This document shows positions 26,515 through 36,272 of a stretch of DNA of 64,000 bases, one piece after another; position 1 is the stretch's first letter; each line of letters starts with the position of its first letter. Position numbers and translations under genes: made by a program. The notes beneath the pieces are model-generated. The model did not search any database and had not been told where the DNA came from. It saw only the letters and a list, made by a program, of their open reading frames with translations. The DNA is taken from assembly GCF_000069945.1 (NCBI RefSeq), contig NC_010545.1:1736001-1800000 (forward strand). Reading direction: 5' to 3'. Source of the DNA: Corynebacterium urealyticum DSM 7109 (GTDB taxonomy: Bacteria > Actinomycetota > Actinomycetes > Mycobacteriales > Mycobacteriaceae).

Positions 26515-28080
26515 CTAGTAGGAAACGGTGATGAACTGGGTTTCGAGGTACTCCTCGATGCCCTCGAAGCCGCCCTCGCGGCCGATGCCGGACTGCTTCA
26601 CCCCGCCGAAGGGCGCGGCCGGGTCGGAGAGCAGGCCCTTGTTGACGGCCACCATGCCGACCTCCATCTTCTCGGCGAAGGCCATCGTCTCCTGTAGCTT
26701 CTCGCCGACCACGTAGCCGGCCAGGCCGAAGTTCGTGGCATTGGCGTTGGCCAGGGCCTCGTCCTCATCGGCGAAGGTCTGGATGGTCATGACGGGGCCG
26801 AAGATCTCCTGGTTGGCGATCTCGAAGTCCTGGGTGACCCCGGAGAGGACGGTCGGGGCGTACCAGAAGCCGTTGGTGTCCAGCTCACCAGTGGTCTTGA
26901 GCTCCGGGTGCTTCGCCAGGGAGTCCTCGGTCAGCGTGAAGCCGCCGATCTCCACCTTCGCGCCCTGCTCGACGGCCTTTTCGACCATGTCTGCGACCTT
27001 GTCGCGCTGCTCTGCGCTGACCATTGGGCCTGCGGTGGCATCGCTATCGGTGCCCGCGCCAAGAACGAATTCGCCGATCCGCTTGGTGACCGCTGCGGTG
27101 AATTCCTCGGCGAGGGACTCGTGAACCAGGATGCGGTTGGCGGCGATGCAGACCTGCCCTGCGCCTCGCATCTTCGCGTCGATGGCGGCGTTCACGGCCT
27201 TGTCCATGTCCGCGTGCTCGAGGACGACGAGCGGGGCGTTGCCACCCAGCTCCAGGGAGGTGCGGATGGTGCCCTCGGCGGCCTTCGCCGCGAGCGCCTG
27301 GCCCACCTCGGTGGAACCGGTGAAGGTGAACTTGCGCAGGCGGTCGTCGTCCAAAATGGCGGAGACATTCGACGCGGTGCTGGTCGGCAGGACCTGGAAC
27401 ACTCCGTCCGGCAGTCCGGCCTGGCGGGAGAGTTCGGCCAGGTAGAGCGCGGTCAGCGGGGTCATCTGTGCGGGCTTGACGATCATGGTGCAGCCAGCGG
27501 CCAGCGCCGGAGCGAGCTTGCGGGTGATCATCGCTAGCGGGAAGTTCCACGGCGTCACCGCCAGAACCGGACCGACCGGCTTCGGGTGGGTGATGATGCG
27601 GCTGCCGCCGTCCGGGGACACGCGGTACTCCCCCGCGATGGCCTCAGCGCGGGAGGCGTACCAGCGGAAGAATCCCCCGCCGTAGCCGACCTCGCCCTGG
27701 CTGTCCTTCAACGCGCGACCGAGCTCCAGGGACTGCAGGTAGGCCAGGTCATCGGCATTGTCCTGCACCAGCTGATACAGGGAGCGCAGCAGGTCGGCGC
27801 GCTCCTGCGGGCTGGTGTTCTCCCAATCGGGCTGCGCCTTCGCAGCGTGGTCCATCGCCTCGCGGGCGTCACCCTCCGTTGCGGACGCCACCCGCACGAA
27901 CTCCTGGCCGGTCGCGGCGTCGGTAACCCCGAGGGTCTCCCCGTCCGCGCCGTGGCGCCACTGGCCGTTAATAAAAAGCCCCGTCGGGACGGTGATCTCC
28001 CGCGGTCCGGCGGTGACGGTGGTGAAGAATTCTGGATTCGAGGTGTTCTGTGCTGTGTTGTTTTCTGCCGAAGTAGCCAT
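26515..28080 (-). CDS. Aldehyde dehydrogenase, succinate-semialdehyde type
   Basis: 521 residues of the NAD(P)-dependent aldehyde dehydrogenase superfamily, closest in pattern to GabD-type succinate-semialdehyde dehydrogenases: VTPWNFPLAMITRKLAPALAAGC, FTGSTEVG, general base in LELGGNAP, nucleophile cysteine in GAGQVCIAANR, and the C-terminal APFGGVKQSGIGREGG. Start MATSAENN at 28080; a longer frame begins at 28116 but adds non-family residues. It would oxidise succinate semialdehyde to succinate or a related aldehyde. No gabT-like aminotransferase lies beside it. Confidence 0.85.
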   Translation of the reverse strand: MATSAENNTAQNTSNPEFFTTVTAGPREITVPTGLFINGQWRHGADGETLGVTDAATGQEFVRVASATEGDAREAMDHAAKAQPDWENTSPQERADLLRSLYQLVQDNADDLAYLQSLELGRALKDSQGEVGYGGGFFRWYASRAEAIAGEYRVSPDGGSRIITHPKPVGPVLAVTPWNFPLAMITRKLAPALAAGCTMIVKPAQMTPLTALYLAELSRQAGLPDGVFQVLPTSTASNVSAILDDDRLRKFTFTGSTEVGQALAAKAAEGTIRTSLELGGNAPLVVLEHADMDKAVNAAIDAKMRGAGQVCIAANRILVHESLAEEFTAAVTKRIGEFVLGAGTDSDATAGPMVSAEQRDKVADMVEKAVEQGAKVEIGGFTLTEDSLAKHPELKTTGELDTNGFWYAPTVLSGVTQDFEIANQEIFGPVMTIQTFADEDEALANANATNFGLAGYVVGEKLQETMAFAEKMEVGMVAVNKGLLSDPAAPFGGVKQSGIGREGGFEGIEEYLETQFITVSY

Positions 28081-28338
28081 GCCTCCACTGTGCCACTGGG
28101 CGTGACCGCCGGCCACCGTGCTTCAGCGGCGGCCGCTGGGCGTGACCGTCGGCCACCGTGCTTCAGCGCTGGTCGCTGGGATCAGACACCGACCACCGCG
28201 CGGGTACACAGCCCCACCGGTAGCTATGTCGCGGGGCACGCTGTGGCACTACCGTGCGACCGCCACCGAGACGACTAGGCTGGGTGACGATACGTCCAAG
28301 ATTCACCGGCGACGCACCTCCCGAGGAGAACTCAAGCA

Positions 28339-30033
28339 GTGAGCATCCCACCCAACCCACAGCGGGTGACCAGCACCGCACCGTGGCAGGAACTCCAGGA
28401 CTATAAGGAAAGCTTCGTCGGCACCACCCTCCGGGAGATCTTCAACCAGGAGGCCACCCGCGTCGAGGACATGACCATCCAGGCAGGCCCCCTGCACATC
28501 GACCTGTCGAAGAACCTCGCCGACGCCCGCGTCATGGAGCTGCTGGTCCAGCTGGGCGAAGCGATGGGGCTGCCGGAGTACCGCGACGCGATGATGGCCG
28601 GGGCTACGGTCAACACTACCGAGAACCGTGCCGCCCTCCACACCGCGCTGCGCATCCCGGTGGACCAGAATTTCGAGGTCGACGGGGTGGACGTCGCCGC
28701 GGACGTCCACGAAGTCCTCGGTCGGATGCGGGACTTCTGCCGCGACCTGCGCAGCGGCCGGTGGTTGGGTATCACCGGGCGGACCATCAAGCAAGTCGTC
28801 AACATCGGCATCGGAGGATCCGACCTGGGACCATCCATGGCGGCCACCGCACTACGCCCCTACCGGACCGCGGGCATCGAACCCTACTTCGTCTCCAACC
28901 TGGACCCGGCCGACCTCAGCGCTGCACTGGACGCCCTGGACCCGGAGTCCTGCCTCTTCGTCATCAGTTCGAAGACCTTCAGCACCCAGGAGACCCTGGT
29001 CAACGCGCGCGCGGCGAAGCAGTGGCTCCTCACCGAGCTGGAGCGCCGCGGTGTGCCGGCGGACACGAGCGCGCAGCGGCAAGCCATCATCGAAAAGCAC
29101 TTCGTCGCGGTGTCCACCAACCGCGAAGCCGTCACGGAGTTCGGCATCGACCCGGCAAATATGTTCGGCTTCTGGGACTGGGTGGGCGGCCGCTACTCGG
29201 TGGATTCCGCCATCGGGCTCACACTCATGGCCGCGATCGGCCCGCAGGACTTCGACCAGTTCCTAGCCGGCCTGCACGACGTAGACGAGCACTTCCGCAC
29301 CGCCCCGATGCACGCCAACGCGCCAGCCCTGATGGGTCTGCTGAGCGTGTGGTACCGCGACTTTCTGGACTCCCAGTCCCACGCGGTGATGCCCTATAGC
29401 GAGGACCTCCGCGAATTCCCGGACTACCTGCAGCAGCTGACCATGGAGTCGCTGGGCAAGTCCGTACGCCTGGATGGATCCAAGGTCGGGGTCCCCACGG
29501 GCCCGGTGTATTGGGGCGCGCCCGGGACAAATGGCCAGCACGCGTTCTTCCAGCTGCTCCACCAAGGCACGCAGCTCATCCCCTCGGACTTCATCGGGTT
29601 CTGCAACCCCCACGGCGAGGTCACCACCCAACCCGAGGGCACGAAGATGCACGACATGCTGATGGCAAACTTCTTCGCCCAGACCAGGGTGCTGGCGTTC
29701 GGTCGCACCGCTGACGAGCTGCGCGCCGCAGGTACCCCGGAAGAGCTGATCCCCCACAAGGAAATGCCAGGCAACCAGCCCAGCACCACCATCCTGGCGG
29801 ACATGCTGACCCCGCGCTCCCTGGGTGGACTGATCGCGCTCTACGAGCACATCACCTTCGTCCAATCGGTGATCTGGGGTATAAACGCCTTCGATCAGTG
29901 GGGTGTCGAGTTCGGGAAGCTCCAGACCAGCGATCTGCTCCCGGCGGTACGGGGCACCGCTGACGTGGCAGCCGGGGATGGCTCCACCGACGCGCTGATC
30001 AGCTTTTACCGACAGCACCGCAACGAGGGTTAG
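28339..30033 (+). CDS. pgi: Glucose-6-phosphate isomerase
   Basis: 564 residues with both phosphoglucose isomerase signatures, VNIGIGGSDLGPSMA near 153 and the C-terminal INAFDQWGVEFGK. It interconverts glucose 6-phosphate and fructose 6-phosphate. The GTG start at 28339 follows GAGGAGAA. nagB follows 63 bases downstream, so fructose 6-phosphate is made by both neighbours. Confidence 0.95.
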   Translation: MSIPPNPQRVTSTAPWQELQDYKESFVGTTLREIFNQEATRVEDMTIQAGPLHIDLSKNLADARVMELLVQLGEAMGLPEYRDAMMAGATVNTTENRAALHTALRIPVDQNFEVDGVDVAADVHEVLGRMRDFCRDLRSGRWLGITGRTIKQVVNIGIGGSDLGPSMAATALRPYRTAGIEPYFVSNLDPADLSAALDALDPESCLFVISSKTFSTQETLVNARAAKQWLLTELERRGVPADTSAQRQAIIEKHFVAVSTNREAVTEFGIDPANMFGFWDWVGGRYSVDSAIGLTLMAAIGPQDFDQFLAGLHDVDEHFRTAPMHANAPALMGLLSVWYRDFLDSQSHAVMPYSEDLREFPDYLQQLTMESLGKSVRLDGSKVGVPTGPVYWGAPGTNGQHAFFQLLHQGTQLIPSDFIGFCNPHGEVTTQPEGTKMHDMLMANFFAQTRVLAFGRTADELRAAGTPEELIPHKEMPGNQPSTTILADMLTPRSLGGLIALYEHITFVQSVIWGINAFDQWGVEFGKLQTSDLLPAVRGTADVAAGDGSTDALISFYRQHRNEG

Positions 30034-30096
30034 ACTCAATAAACACCATCGGCGCAATGACCTGCGCCGACCGAAACTGGAAAGAACCGCCTGCTC

Positions 30097-30870
30097 ATGG
30101 ACGTTGTGATTCGGCAGACCCCGAAAGAAGTCGCGCAGCTCGCGGCCACCATCATGGCCCGCTACGTCTCCGAGGGGAAGAACATCGGGCTGGCCACCGG
30201 CTCCACCCCACTGCTGACCTACCAGGAGCTCATCGCCAAGCACCGCGAGGGTCTGAGCTTCGCGAACACTACGGCTTTTCTGCTGGACGAATACGTGGGC
30301 TTGCCGGAGGATCACGAGCAGTCCTACCACTACACGATCTACAACGAGTTCACGCAGTACGTGGACTTCGCCGACGGCGCAGTGCACACCCCCGATGGGA
30401 TGAACCCCCGCACCGATGAGGCAGGTCGCGAGTACGAGGAGGCCATCGAGGCCGCCGGAGGCATCGACATCCAGCTCCTCGGCGTGGGGACCAACGGGCA
30501 TGTGGGCTTCAACGAACCCGGCAGCTCCTTCGACTCCCTCACCCGACTGAAGACGCTGCACCCGCAGACACGGCGGGATAACGCCCGCTTCTTCGGTTCG
30601 CTCGAACAGGTTCCGATCCACGTGATCACGCAGGGCTTGGGCACGATCCGCCGCGCCGGGCACCTACTGTTGCTCGCCACGGGGGAAAACAAGGCTGATG
30701 CGGTGGCGAAGCTTGTGGAGGGGCCAGTGTCCGCGATGATGCCGGCCTCCGTGCTCCAGCTGCACCGCCACGCGACTGTCATCGTGGACGAGGCGGCGGC
30801 ATCCCAGCTGCAGGAAACCGAGTTTTACCGCTTCGTGGATGCCAACCGTCCGGAGTGGCAGGCATACTAA
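30097..30870 (+). CDS. nagB: Glucosamine-6-phosphate deaminase
   Basis: 257 residues. Active-site segments LLDEYVGL (Asp64) and [15 protein letters not shown] (His135, Glu140) are present; Asn rather than Asp before the GH pair is also found in Bacillus-type NagB. It converts glucosamine 6-phosphate to fructose 6-phosphate and ammonia. GGAAAGAA precedes ATG 30097. It follows pgi and ends before a strong terminator; nagA is not in the window. Confidence 0.93.
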   Translation: MDVVIRQTPKEVAQLAATIMARYVSEGKNIGLATGSTPLLTYQELIAKHREGLSFANTTAFLLDEYVGLPEDHEQSYHYTIYNEFTQYVDFADGAVHTPDGMNPRTDEAGREYEEAIEAAGGIDIQLLGVGTNGHVGFNEPGSSFDSLTRLKTLHPQTRRDNARFFGSLEQVPIHVITQGLGTIRRAGHLLLLATGENKADAVAKLVEGPVSAMMPASVLQLHRHATVIVDEAAASQLQETEFYRFVDANRPEWQAY

Positions 30871-30902
30871 CCCCACTTCGGGGGTAAAACGGCAATTTCC
30901 AC

Positions 30903-30936
30903 AACGGGGGCACCCGAGGCATCGGGTGCCCCCGTT
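30903..30936 (+). terminator. Terminator after nagB
   Basis: Fifteen-base perfect stem AACGGGGGCACCCGA and its complement, four-base loop, followed by GGCATATTTTCT. The 190 bases up to pntA contain no further gene. Confidence 0.75.
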
Positions 30937-31126
30937 GGCATATTTTCTGCTGGAAATACGCCAAGCGCACAACAAGAGCGTCAAAAAGGGGATAAATATA
31001 GACCCAATGTTTTCGGGTCGCTCTTGCGAATCACCACACACTCGCGCTGGACGATCACGACGCCACCTCTACGTTGCGATCAGTGCCCGGAATGTTCATC
31101 CCCCAAAAGACTGCACAGGAGACAAA

Positions 31127-32680
31127 GTGCGTATCGGTATTCCGGTTGAGCCGGGTGAGAACCAGCCGCTGGTGGCAGCCACACCAGACACGGTCGGCAA
31201 GCTCATCAAGCTTGGCTATGACGTTGAAGTACAGGCAGGTGCCGGCGAAGACGCCGCCTACCCTGACGCCCTCTACCGCGAGGCCGGCGCGAGCATCGTA
31301 GGCGAGGAGGTCTGGGAAGCGGACATCGTCACGACGCTCGACACCCCGCCCAAGGAGAAGCGCGACCTCATGCGCTCCGGAGCCACCCTGATCTGCCGCA
31401 TGGCTCCAGGCCGCAACGAGGAGCTCATCAACGAGCTCGCCAACCGTGGCATCACCGGGCTCGCGATGGACGCTGTGCCGCGTATTTCCCGCGCACAGTC
31501 CATGGATGTCCTCTCCTCCATGGCAAACATCGCCGGCTACCGCGCAGTCATCGAGGCCGCCAACGCCTTCGGTCGACTGTTCACCGGCCAGGTCACCGCG
31601 GCAGGTAAGGTGCCGCCGGCAAAGGTCTACGTCATCGGCGCTGGTGTCGCTGGCCTGGCCGCGATCGGTACCGCCAACTCCATGGGCGCGATCGTCAAGG
31701 CCACCGACCTGCGCGTCGAGGCAGGCGAGCAGGTCGAGTCCATGGGGGCGGAATTCGTCGCCATCCAGGAAGAGGCCGAGAAGTCCGAGGACGGCTACGC
31801 CAAGGAGATGACCCAAGACCAGGCGGAACTCGCTGCGAAGATCTATTCCCAGCAGTCCGCCGAAGCCGACATCGTCATCACCACCGCAAACATTCCGGGC
31901 CGCACCTCGCCGGTGCTGCTCACCGAGGAAGATGTCGCCAACATGCGTCCGGGCAGCGTCGTCGTCGACCTGGCGGCAGCCAACGGTGGTAACTGCGCGC
32001 TGACGAAGCCGGGCGAGGTCTTCGTCACCGATAACGGCGTGACCATCATTGGCTACACCGACCTGGCGGGCCGCCTGCCTGGCCAGGCCTCCCAGCTGTT
32101 CGGCCAGAACATCGTCAACCTGTTCAAGCTGATCACGCCGGAGAAGGACGGCCAGCGCGTGCTGGACCTGGATGACGAGATCATCCGCACCATCACCGTC
32201 ACCCTCAATGACGGCCAGGAGACCTCCGTCCTCTGGCCGCCACCACCGGTGAGCGTGTCCGTCGCCCCGCAGCAGCAGCCCGCGCAGGACACGCAGGCCG
32301 CCGAGGAGCCGGAGAAGCAAGCCTTCATGGGTGGCCCCTTCGCCAAGATCGGTCTGGCCATCGCCATCCTACTGGGCGCTGCAATCGTCCTGGTCAGCCC
32401 GCTGGGAATGAGCGGCAACTTCGTCGTCCTGACCCTGGCCATCGTGCTGGGCTTCTACGTGATCTCCGCTGTCACCCCGACCCTGCACACCCCGTTGATG
32501 TCCGAGACGAACGCGATTTCAGGAATCGTCCTGGTCGGCGCGATCTTGCAGGTCAACAGCCCCAATATCATCGTTACGGTCCTCGCGTTCCTGGCAATCG
32601 TCGTGTCCTCCGTCAACGTGTTCGGTGGCTTCGCCATCACAGACCGCATGCTCGGCATGTTCGTTAAGGAGGATGCATAA
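31127..32680 (+). CDS. pntA: NAD(P) transhydrogenase, alpha subunit
   Basis: 517 residues. Domain I (about 1-380) contains the NAD-binding region VYVIGAGVAGLAAIGTANSMGA and the RQD-type loop region near QAELAAKIYSQQ. A Pro/Gln/Glu-rich linker (about 380-420) leads to four membrane segments (about 425-510). This is the single-chain E. coli-type alpha subunit rather than split PntAA/PntAB. With PntB it couples hydride transfer from NADH to NADP+ to proton entry. GTG 31127 follows CAGGAGAC. pntB starts three bases after the stop. Confidence 0.93.
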   Translation: MRIGIPVEPGENQPLVAATPDTVGKLIKLGYDVEVQAGAGEDAAYPDALYREAGASIVGEEVWEADIVTTLDTPPKEKRDLMRSGATLICRMAPGRNEELINELANRGITGLAMDAVPRISRAQSMDVLSSMANIAGYRAVIEAANAFGRLFTGQVTAAGKVPPAKVYVIGAGVAGLAAIGTANSMGAIVKATDLRVEAGEQVESMGAEFVAIQEEAEKSEDGYAKEMTQDQAELAAKIYSQQSAEADIVITTANIPGRTSPVLLTEEDVANMRPGSVVVDLAAANGGNCALTKPGEVFVTDNGVTIIGYTDLAGRLPGQASQLFGQNIVNLFKLITPEKDGQRVLDLDDEIIRTITVTLNDGQETSVLWPPPPVSVSVAPQQQPAQDTQAAEEPEKQAFMGGPFAKIGLAIAILLGAAIVLVSPLGMSGNFVVLTLAIVLGFYVISAVTPTLHTPLMSETNAISGIVLVGAILQVNSPNIIVTVLAFLAIVVSSVNVFGGFAITDRMLGMFVKEDA

Positions 32681-32683
32681 ACC

Positions 32684-34171
32684 ATGACTGCCACTCTGAT
32701 TCTTTCGCAGGCAGCGACCGGCGAGAACGCCACGCTGCTGGATTGGCTGGCCCGGATCTCGAACCTGGCCTACATCGTGGCTGCCGTGCTCTTCCTCATG
32801 GCACTGGCCGGCCTCTCTAAGCCGGAGACCGCAAAGCGCGGTAACACGCTGGGCATGAGCGGTATGGCTGTTGCCATCGCCGTGGCCATCTTCCAGGCCG
32901 TGGTTCACTCCACCACCGATTCCGATGCCCTGGACCCGGTCATCACCGTCGTCCTCATTGCCCTGGCTATGAGCCTCGGTGCGGCCTACGGCATCAAGCG
33001 CGCGCACTCCGTCGAGATGACTGGTCTGCCGCAGCTGATCGCGCTGTTCAACGGCATGGTCGGTCTGGGCGCGGTCTTCATCGGCTACAACTCCTTCGTT
33101 TCCGAGTCCGCCGACTCGATGGGTGCTGCCGCCTACAACTTCCACCTGGGTGAGGTCTTCCTCGGCATCTTCATCGGTGCCGTGACCTTCACCGGCTCGA
33201 TCCTGGCTGGCCTGAAGCTCTCCGGCAAGGTCAAGGGCGCCCCGCTGCTGCTGCCGGCCCGTAACCTGCTGAACGTCGCCATCCTGGTGATCAGCCTCGT
33301 GCTCATGGTCGTGTTCATCCTCGCGGGTGAAGGCACCACCGCCTGGATCGCGGTTGGCATCATGACCGCCCTGGCGCTGTTCATGGGCTGGCACCTGGTC
33401 GCTGCCATTGGCGGTGGCGACATGCCGGTCGTCGTGTCCATCATGAACTCCTACTCCGGCTGGGCAGCTGCCTTCACCGGTCTGATGCTGCAGAACCCGC
33501 TGCTGATCATCACCGGTGCGCTGGTCGGTTCCTCCGGTGCATTCCTCTCCTACGTGATGTGCCAGGCGATGAACCGCTCCTTCCTGAACGTCCTGCTGGG
33601 CGGCTTCGGCACCGACGGTGGCGCGGTCGCGGAGGGTGTCGACGGCACCCACACCGAGATCGACACCGACGAGGCTGTCGCGATGCTCAAGGACGCGAAG
33701 AACATCATGATCACCCCGGGCTACGGCATGGCTGTCTCCCAAGCGCAGTACACGGTCGCTGAGCTGACCCGCAAGCTGCGCGACCAGGGTAAGACTGTCC
33801 AGTTCGGTATCCACCCGGTCGCCGGTCGCCTGCCTGGCCACATGAACGTCCTGCTGGCTGAGGCGAAGGTCCCTTATGACATCGTCATGGATATGGAGGA
33901 GATCAACGACGACTTCGACGAGGTCGACGTGGTCCTGGTCATCGGCGCGAACGATACGGTCAACCCGAGCGCTGAGATGCCGGGCTCCCCGATCGCCGGC
34001 ATGCCGGTTCTGAAGGTGTGGGAGGCTGAGCGCGTGATCGTGCTGAAGCGTTCCATGGGTGCCGGTTACTCCGGTGCGCAGAACCCGCTGTTCTTCAACG
34101 AGAACACCGACATGCTGCTCGGTGATGCGAAGGCATCCATCGAGAAGCTGGCCGCAGGGATCAGCAACTAA
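32684..34171 (+). CDS. pntB: NAD(P) transhydrogenase, beta subunit
   Basis: 495 residues: about nine membrane segments (1-300) with [18 protein letters not shown], then the cytoplasmic NADP-binding domain III (about 320-495) with [32 protein letters not shown] and [12 protein letters not shown]. It completes the proton-translocating transhydrogenase that supplies NADPH. The ATG follows AAGGAGG lying inside the end of pntA, so the two are translationally linked. Confidence 0.95.
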   Translation: MTATLILSQAATGENATLLDWLARISNLAYIVAAVLFLMALAGLSKPETAKRGNTLGMSGMAVAIAVAIFQAVVHSTTDSDALDPVITVVLIALAMSLGAAYGIKRAHSVEMTGLPQLIALFNGMVGLGAVFIGYNSFVSESADSMGAAAYNFHLGEVFLGIFIGAVTFTGSILAGLKLSGKVKGAPLLLPARNLLNVAILVISLVLMVVFILAGEGTTAWIAVGIMTALALFMGWHLVAAIGGGDMPVVVSIMNSYSGWAAAFTGLMLQNPLLIITGALVGSSGAFLSYVMCQAMNRSFLNVLLGGFGTDGGAVAEGVDGTHTEIDTDEAVAMLKDAKNIMITPGYGMAVSQAQYTVAELTRKLRDQGKTVQFGIHPVAGRLPGHMNVLLAEAKVPYDIVMDMEEINDDFDEVDVVLVIGANDTVNPSAEMPGSPIAGMPVLKVWEAERVIVLKRSMGAGYSGAQNPLFFNENTDMLLGDAKASIEKLAAGISN

Positions 34172-34221
34172 GCCTGGGAACCCCGCGGTGACCGCGCCAC
34201 CCACCCGGGTGGTGCACCGAG

Positions 34222-34260
34222 AAAATCCCCGTCGATGCGACAAGCATCGGCGGGGATTTT
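34222..34260 (+). terminator. Terminator after pntB
   Basis: Seventeen-base stem (AAAATCCCCGTCGATGC paired with its near-complement) with a five-base loop and TTTT tail. Confidence 0.75.
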
Positions 34261-34331
34261 GACGTCCCTAAAGGGACAACGATCCGGAACTCTAGGGGTG
34301 GCGAAGGCCACTCCCCCAGTCGGGATGGGGG

Positions 34332-34955
34332 CTAGAAGAGGCCCTCGTTCTTCTTGCCGGTATCGGTGACCGTGTGCTCACGGGAGTCCACCTGCTCGTC
34401 GTTAGCGGTGGCGGTGTCCTCCTTGTGGCGGCCGGTCTGGGTGACCTCAAGGTAGTTGTAGAGGCGACCTTCCTTGGTGTTGCCGTCACCGAAGTCCAGG
34501 GCCGCGACGGTCGCGGTATCGCCGGCGTTAATCGGGTTGGAGAGGGTGACGGTGAAGGTTCGGGTGGAGGTCTCCGGGTCGAAGCCCTCATCGAAGATGT
34601 GCGCACCGTTCATGCCGCGCGGGGTGATGAGGCGGTCAACGCCCTCCGGGCCCTTGTCGGTCTTCACGTTGATGCGGAAGGTCGTCAGCGGATAGTCCTG
34701 GTAGTAGCGCTGGCTGCCGACGTTCTTCAACTTCAGGACGACGGTTCCGGCGAAGCCCTTCGCCTTGGCGCCGGAGGTCTGGAAGTACGGCTCGAGGTCA
34801 TAGTCGGCCTGGTTGGACGCAGCGGCGTGGGAGAAGTCCTGGTCGATTTCTTCCTGCGCGGTGGCAGCACCAACCGCACCGCCGATTCCGCTGAGCGCGG
34901 CGACGGTGGCCAGGCCTGCGGTGGCCAGGCGGAGGGAGTTCTTGGTTTTCTGCAT
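34332..34955 (-). CDS. Secreted protein of unknown function, downstream member of a coupled pair
   Basis: 207 residues with a Sec signal peptide (basic MQKTKNSLR, hydrophobic region, cleavage near AATAQ at about 34). The mature part is beta-rich and looks like an immunoglobulin-type fold (TVVLKLKNVGSQRYYQDYPLTTFRINV, STRTFTVTLSNPINAGDTATVAALDFG), ending in a charged tail. Its ATG overlaps the TAA of the upstream gene (TAATG), so the two are translated together and presumably work together outside the cell. I recognise no family. Confidence 0.75.
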   Translation of the reverse strand: MQKTKNSLRLATAGLATVAALSGIGGAVGAATAQEEIDQDFSHAAASNQADYDLEPYFQTSGAKAKGFAGTVVLKLKNVGSQRYYQDYPLTTFRINVKTDKGPEGVDRLITPRGMNGAHIFDEGFDPETSTRTFTVTLSNPINAGDTATVAALDFGDGNTKEGRLYNYLEVTQTGRHKEDTATANDEQVDSREHTVTDTGKKNEGLF

Positions 34956-35848
34956 TAGGCTTCCTCTTCCTCGAGCGTGGTGGTTTCGGACTTAGCGGCG
35001 ATTTCTTCAGCCTGGGCGGCCTTTTCTGGCTCTGCCTCCTTGGTCACGGCCTCTGGAGTCTCGCCCTCGGTCGGCTTCGCATCCTCCTGGACCTCCACCG
35101 GCTCGCCCTGAGGCTCGGTACCTTCCTCGACCTTCGCGCCCTCGGCAGCGCCGGCCGGGTTTTCATAGAGCTTCACATTGACCTGGTTCTTGATCGGGGT
35201 GAGTGCAGTCCAGCTGCGCGGGGTGGACCAGGTGCCGTTCGGCTTGCAGTACTGCTGGGTGCCGGTCATGGTGATGGTGCGGAAGCCGTAGGTCGCCTCG
35301 CCGGTCTTTCCAGCTGGAACGTCGTATGGGCCGATGCTCTGGCCGACTTCCCAGCTCAGGGAGTAGGAGGCCTCGAAGCCCAGGGTCTTGGCTAGGGAGT
35401 AGGTGATACCGGTGGAGACGTTGCCCTTGTCCCCGCTGGCTCCGCCGCCGAGGTTGGCGGTGGTGGTGGAGGTCCGGTCGCCCTTAACGGAAAGCTGGAT
35501 GGACTGGGACTTGGACAGGTCCTGGGTCAGCGGGATGGTGTCGGCAGTTCCGTTGGTCGCAGAGATCGTGCCGGCCGGGGTGAATTTATCCTTGACCTTG
35601 TAGACAACGGTGCGGAAGTCCTCCCCAGAGTTGCACACTGGGCGCGGGTTGAGGATATTGGCCTTGATGTGGTCGCTACCGTGGTAGGTGTTGACGATCG
35701 GCAGGTCAACGTTGGTTTTGGGGGTCTCCGGGTAGTGATCGTTCAGGGTGTCTGCCTGGGCCTGGCCGGCCAAGCCGGTGGCCACGAGGCCGAGAGTTGC
35801 TACTGCGGCGGCGCACTTACCGGCCGTCGAGGTTTTGCGGGTGAACAC
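34955..35848 (-). CDS. Secreted protein with an aerolysin-like beta pattern, unknown function
   Basis: 297 residues. Signal peptide 1-32 (cleavage near AQA-DT). The central region (about 95-200) is rich in Ser/Thr/Gly with alternating polar and hydrophobic residues (SIQLSVKGDRTSTTTANL, STGITYSLAKTLGFEASYSL) and is followed by YDVPAGKTGEATYGFRTITM. This order of amphipathic strand, SWEVG, then a VPAGK turn is reminiscent of ETX/MTX2 (aerolysin-type) proteins; this is my inference and no family is proven. Two cysteines could form one disulfide. The last 80 residues are a Glu/Pro-rich acidic tail. GTG 35848 follows GAGGAGGAG. It is coupled to the gene at 34332-34955. Confidence 0.7.
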   Translation of the reverse strand: MFTRKTSTAGKCAAAVATLGLVATGLAGQAQADTLNDHYPETPKTNVDLPIVNTYHGSDHIKANILNPRPVCNSGEDFRTVVYKVKDKFTPAGTISATNGTADTIPLTQDLSKSQSIQLSVKGDRTSTTTANLGGGASGDKGNVSTGITYSLAKTLGFEASYSLSWEVGQSIGPYDVPAGKTGEATYGFRTITMTGTQQYCKPNGTWSTPRSWTALTPIKNQVNVKLYENPAGAAEGAKVEEGTEPQGEPVEVQEDAKPTEGETPEAVTKEAEPEKAAQAEEIAAKSETTTLEEEEA

Positions 35849-36272
35849 GAAAGAATTCTCCTCCTCGGTGTAAAGCTGACTGCATGACGCTGACTCTGTG
35901 TTAGCGGCACCGATACGATAACCACCCTCGAACAGCCACTTGGTTAATGGAGTGAAACCTCAAAGTTAACCAGAGATCACCCCTAAGAGCCCTCTTAAAA
36001 CAGACCACGAACCCCTAGCACTCCCCCAACCGAGGAGCCCACACGCTTCAGATTTACAGCTCGCATGCATAAGTCGATATCAATAGATATCGTTCAACGA
36101 CTACGGAATACATGCGTGACATGACACGCTCGCGGAGCAGTGAACCCAGCTAGCAGCGCGTCACACAGTACTGAATCGTTCAGATAAAAATTCCCTGAAA
36201 ATTTTTCCTAACCCGCGAAAACAGCCTGCTCTACCCCAACCTGGGGGAGCTAACGGGAGGGGAGGCTAGGCC
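35849..36272. other. AT-richer intergenic region upstream of the secreted pair
   Basis: About 420 bases between the start of the secreted operon and the end of the Nei-type gene, both on the minus strand. It contains GATATC-AATA-GATATC near 36076-36091 and A/T-rich stretches at 36181-36215. It probably holds the promoter of the secreted operon; I see no gene. Confidence 0.5.
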
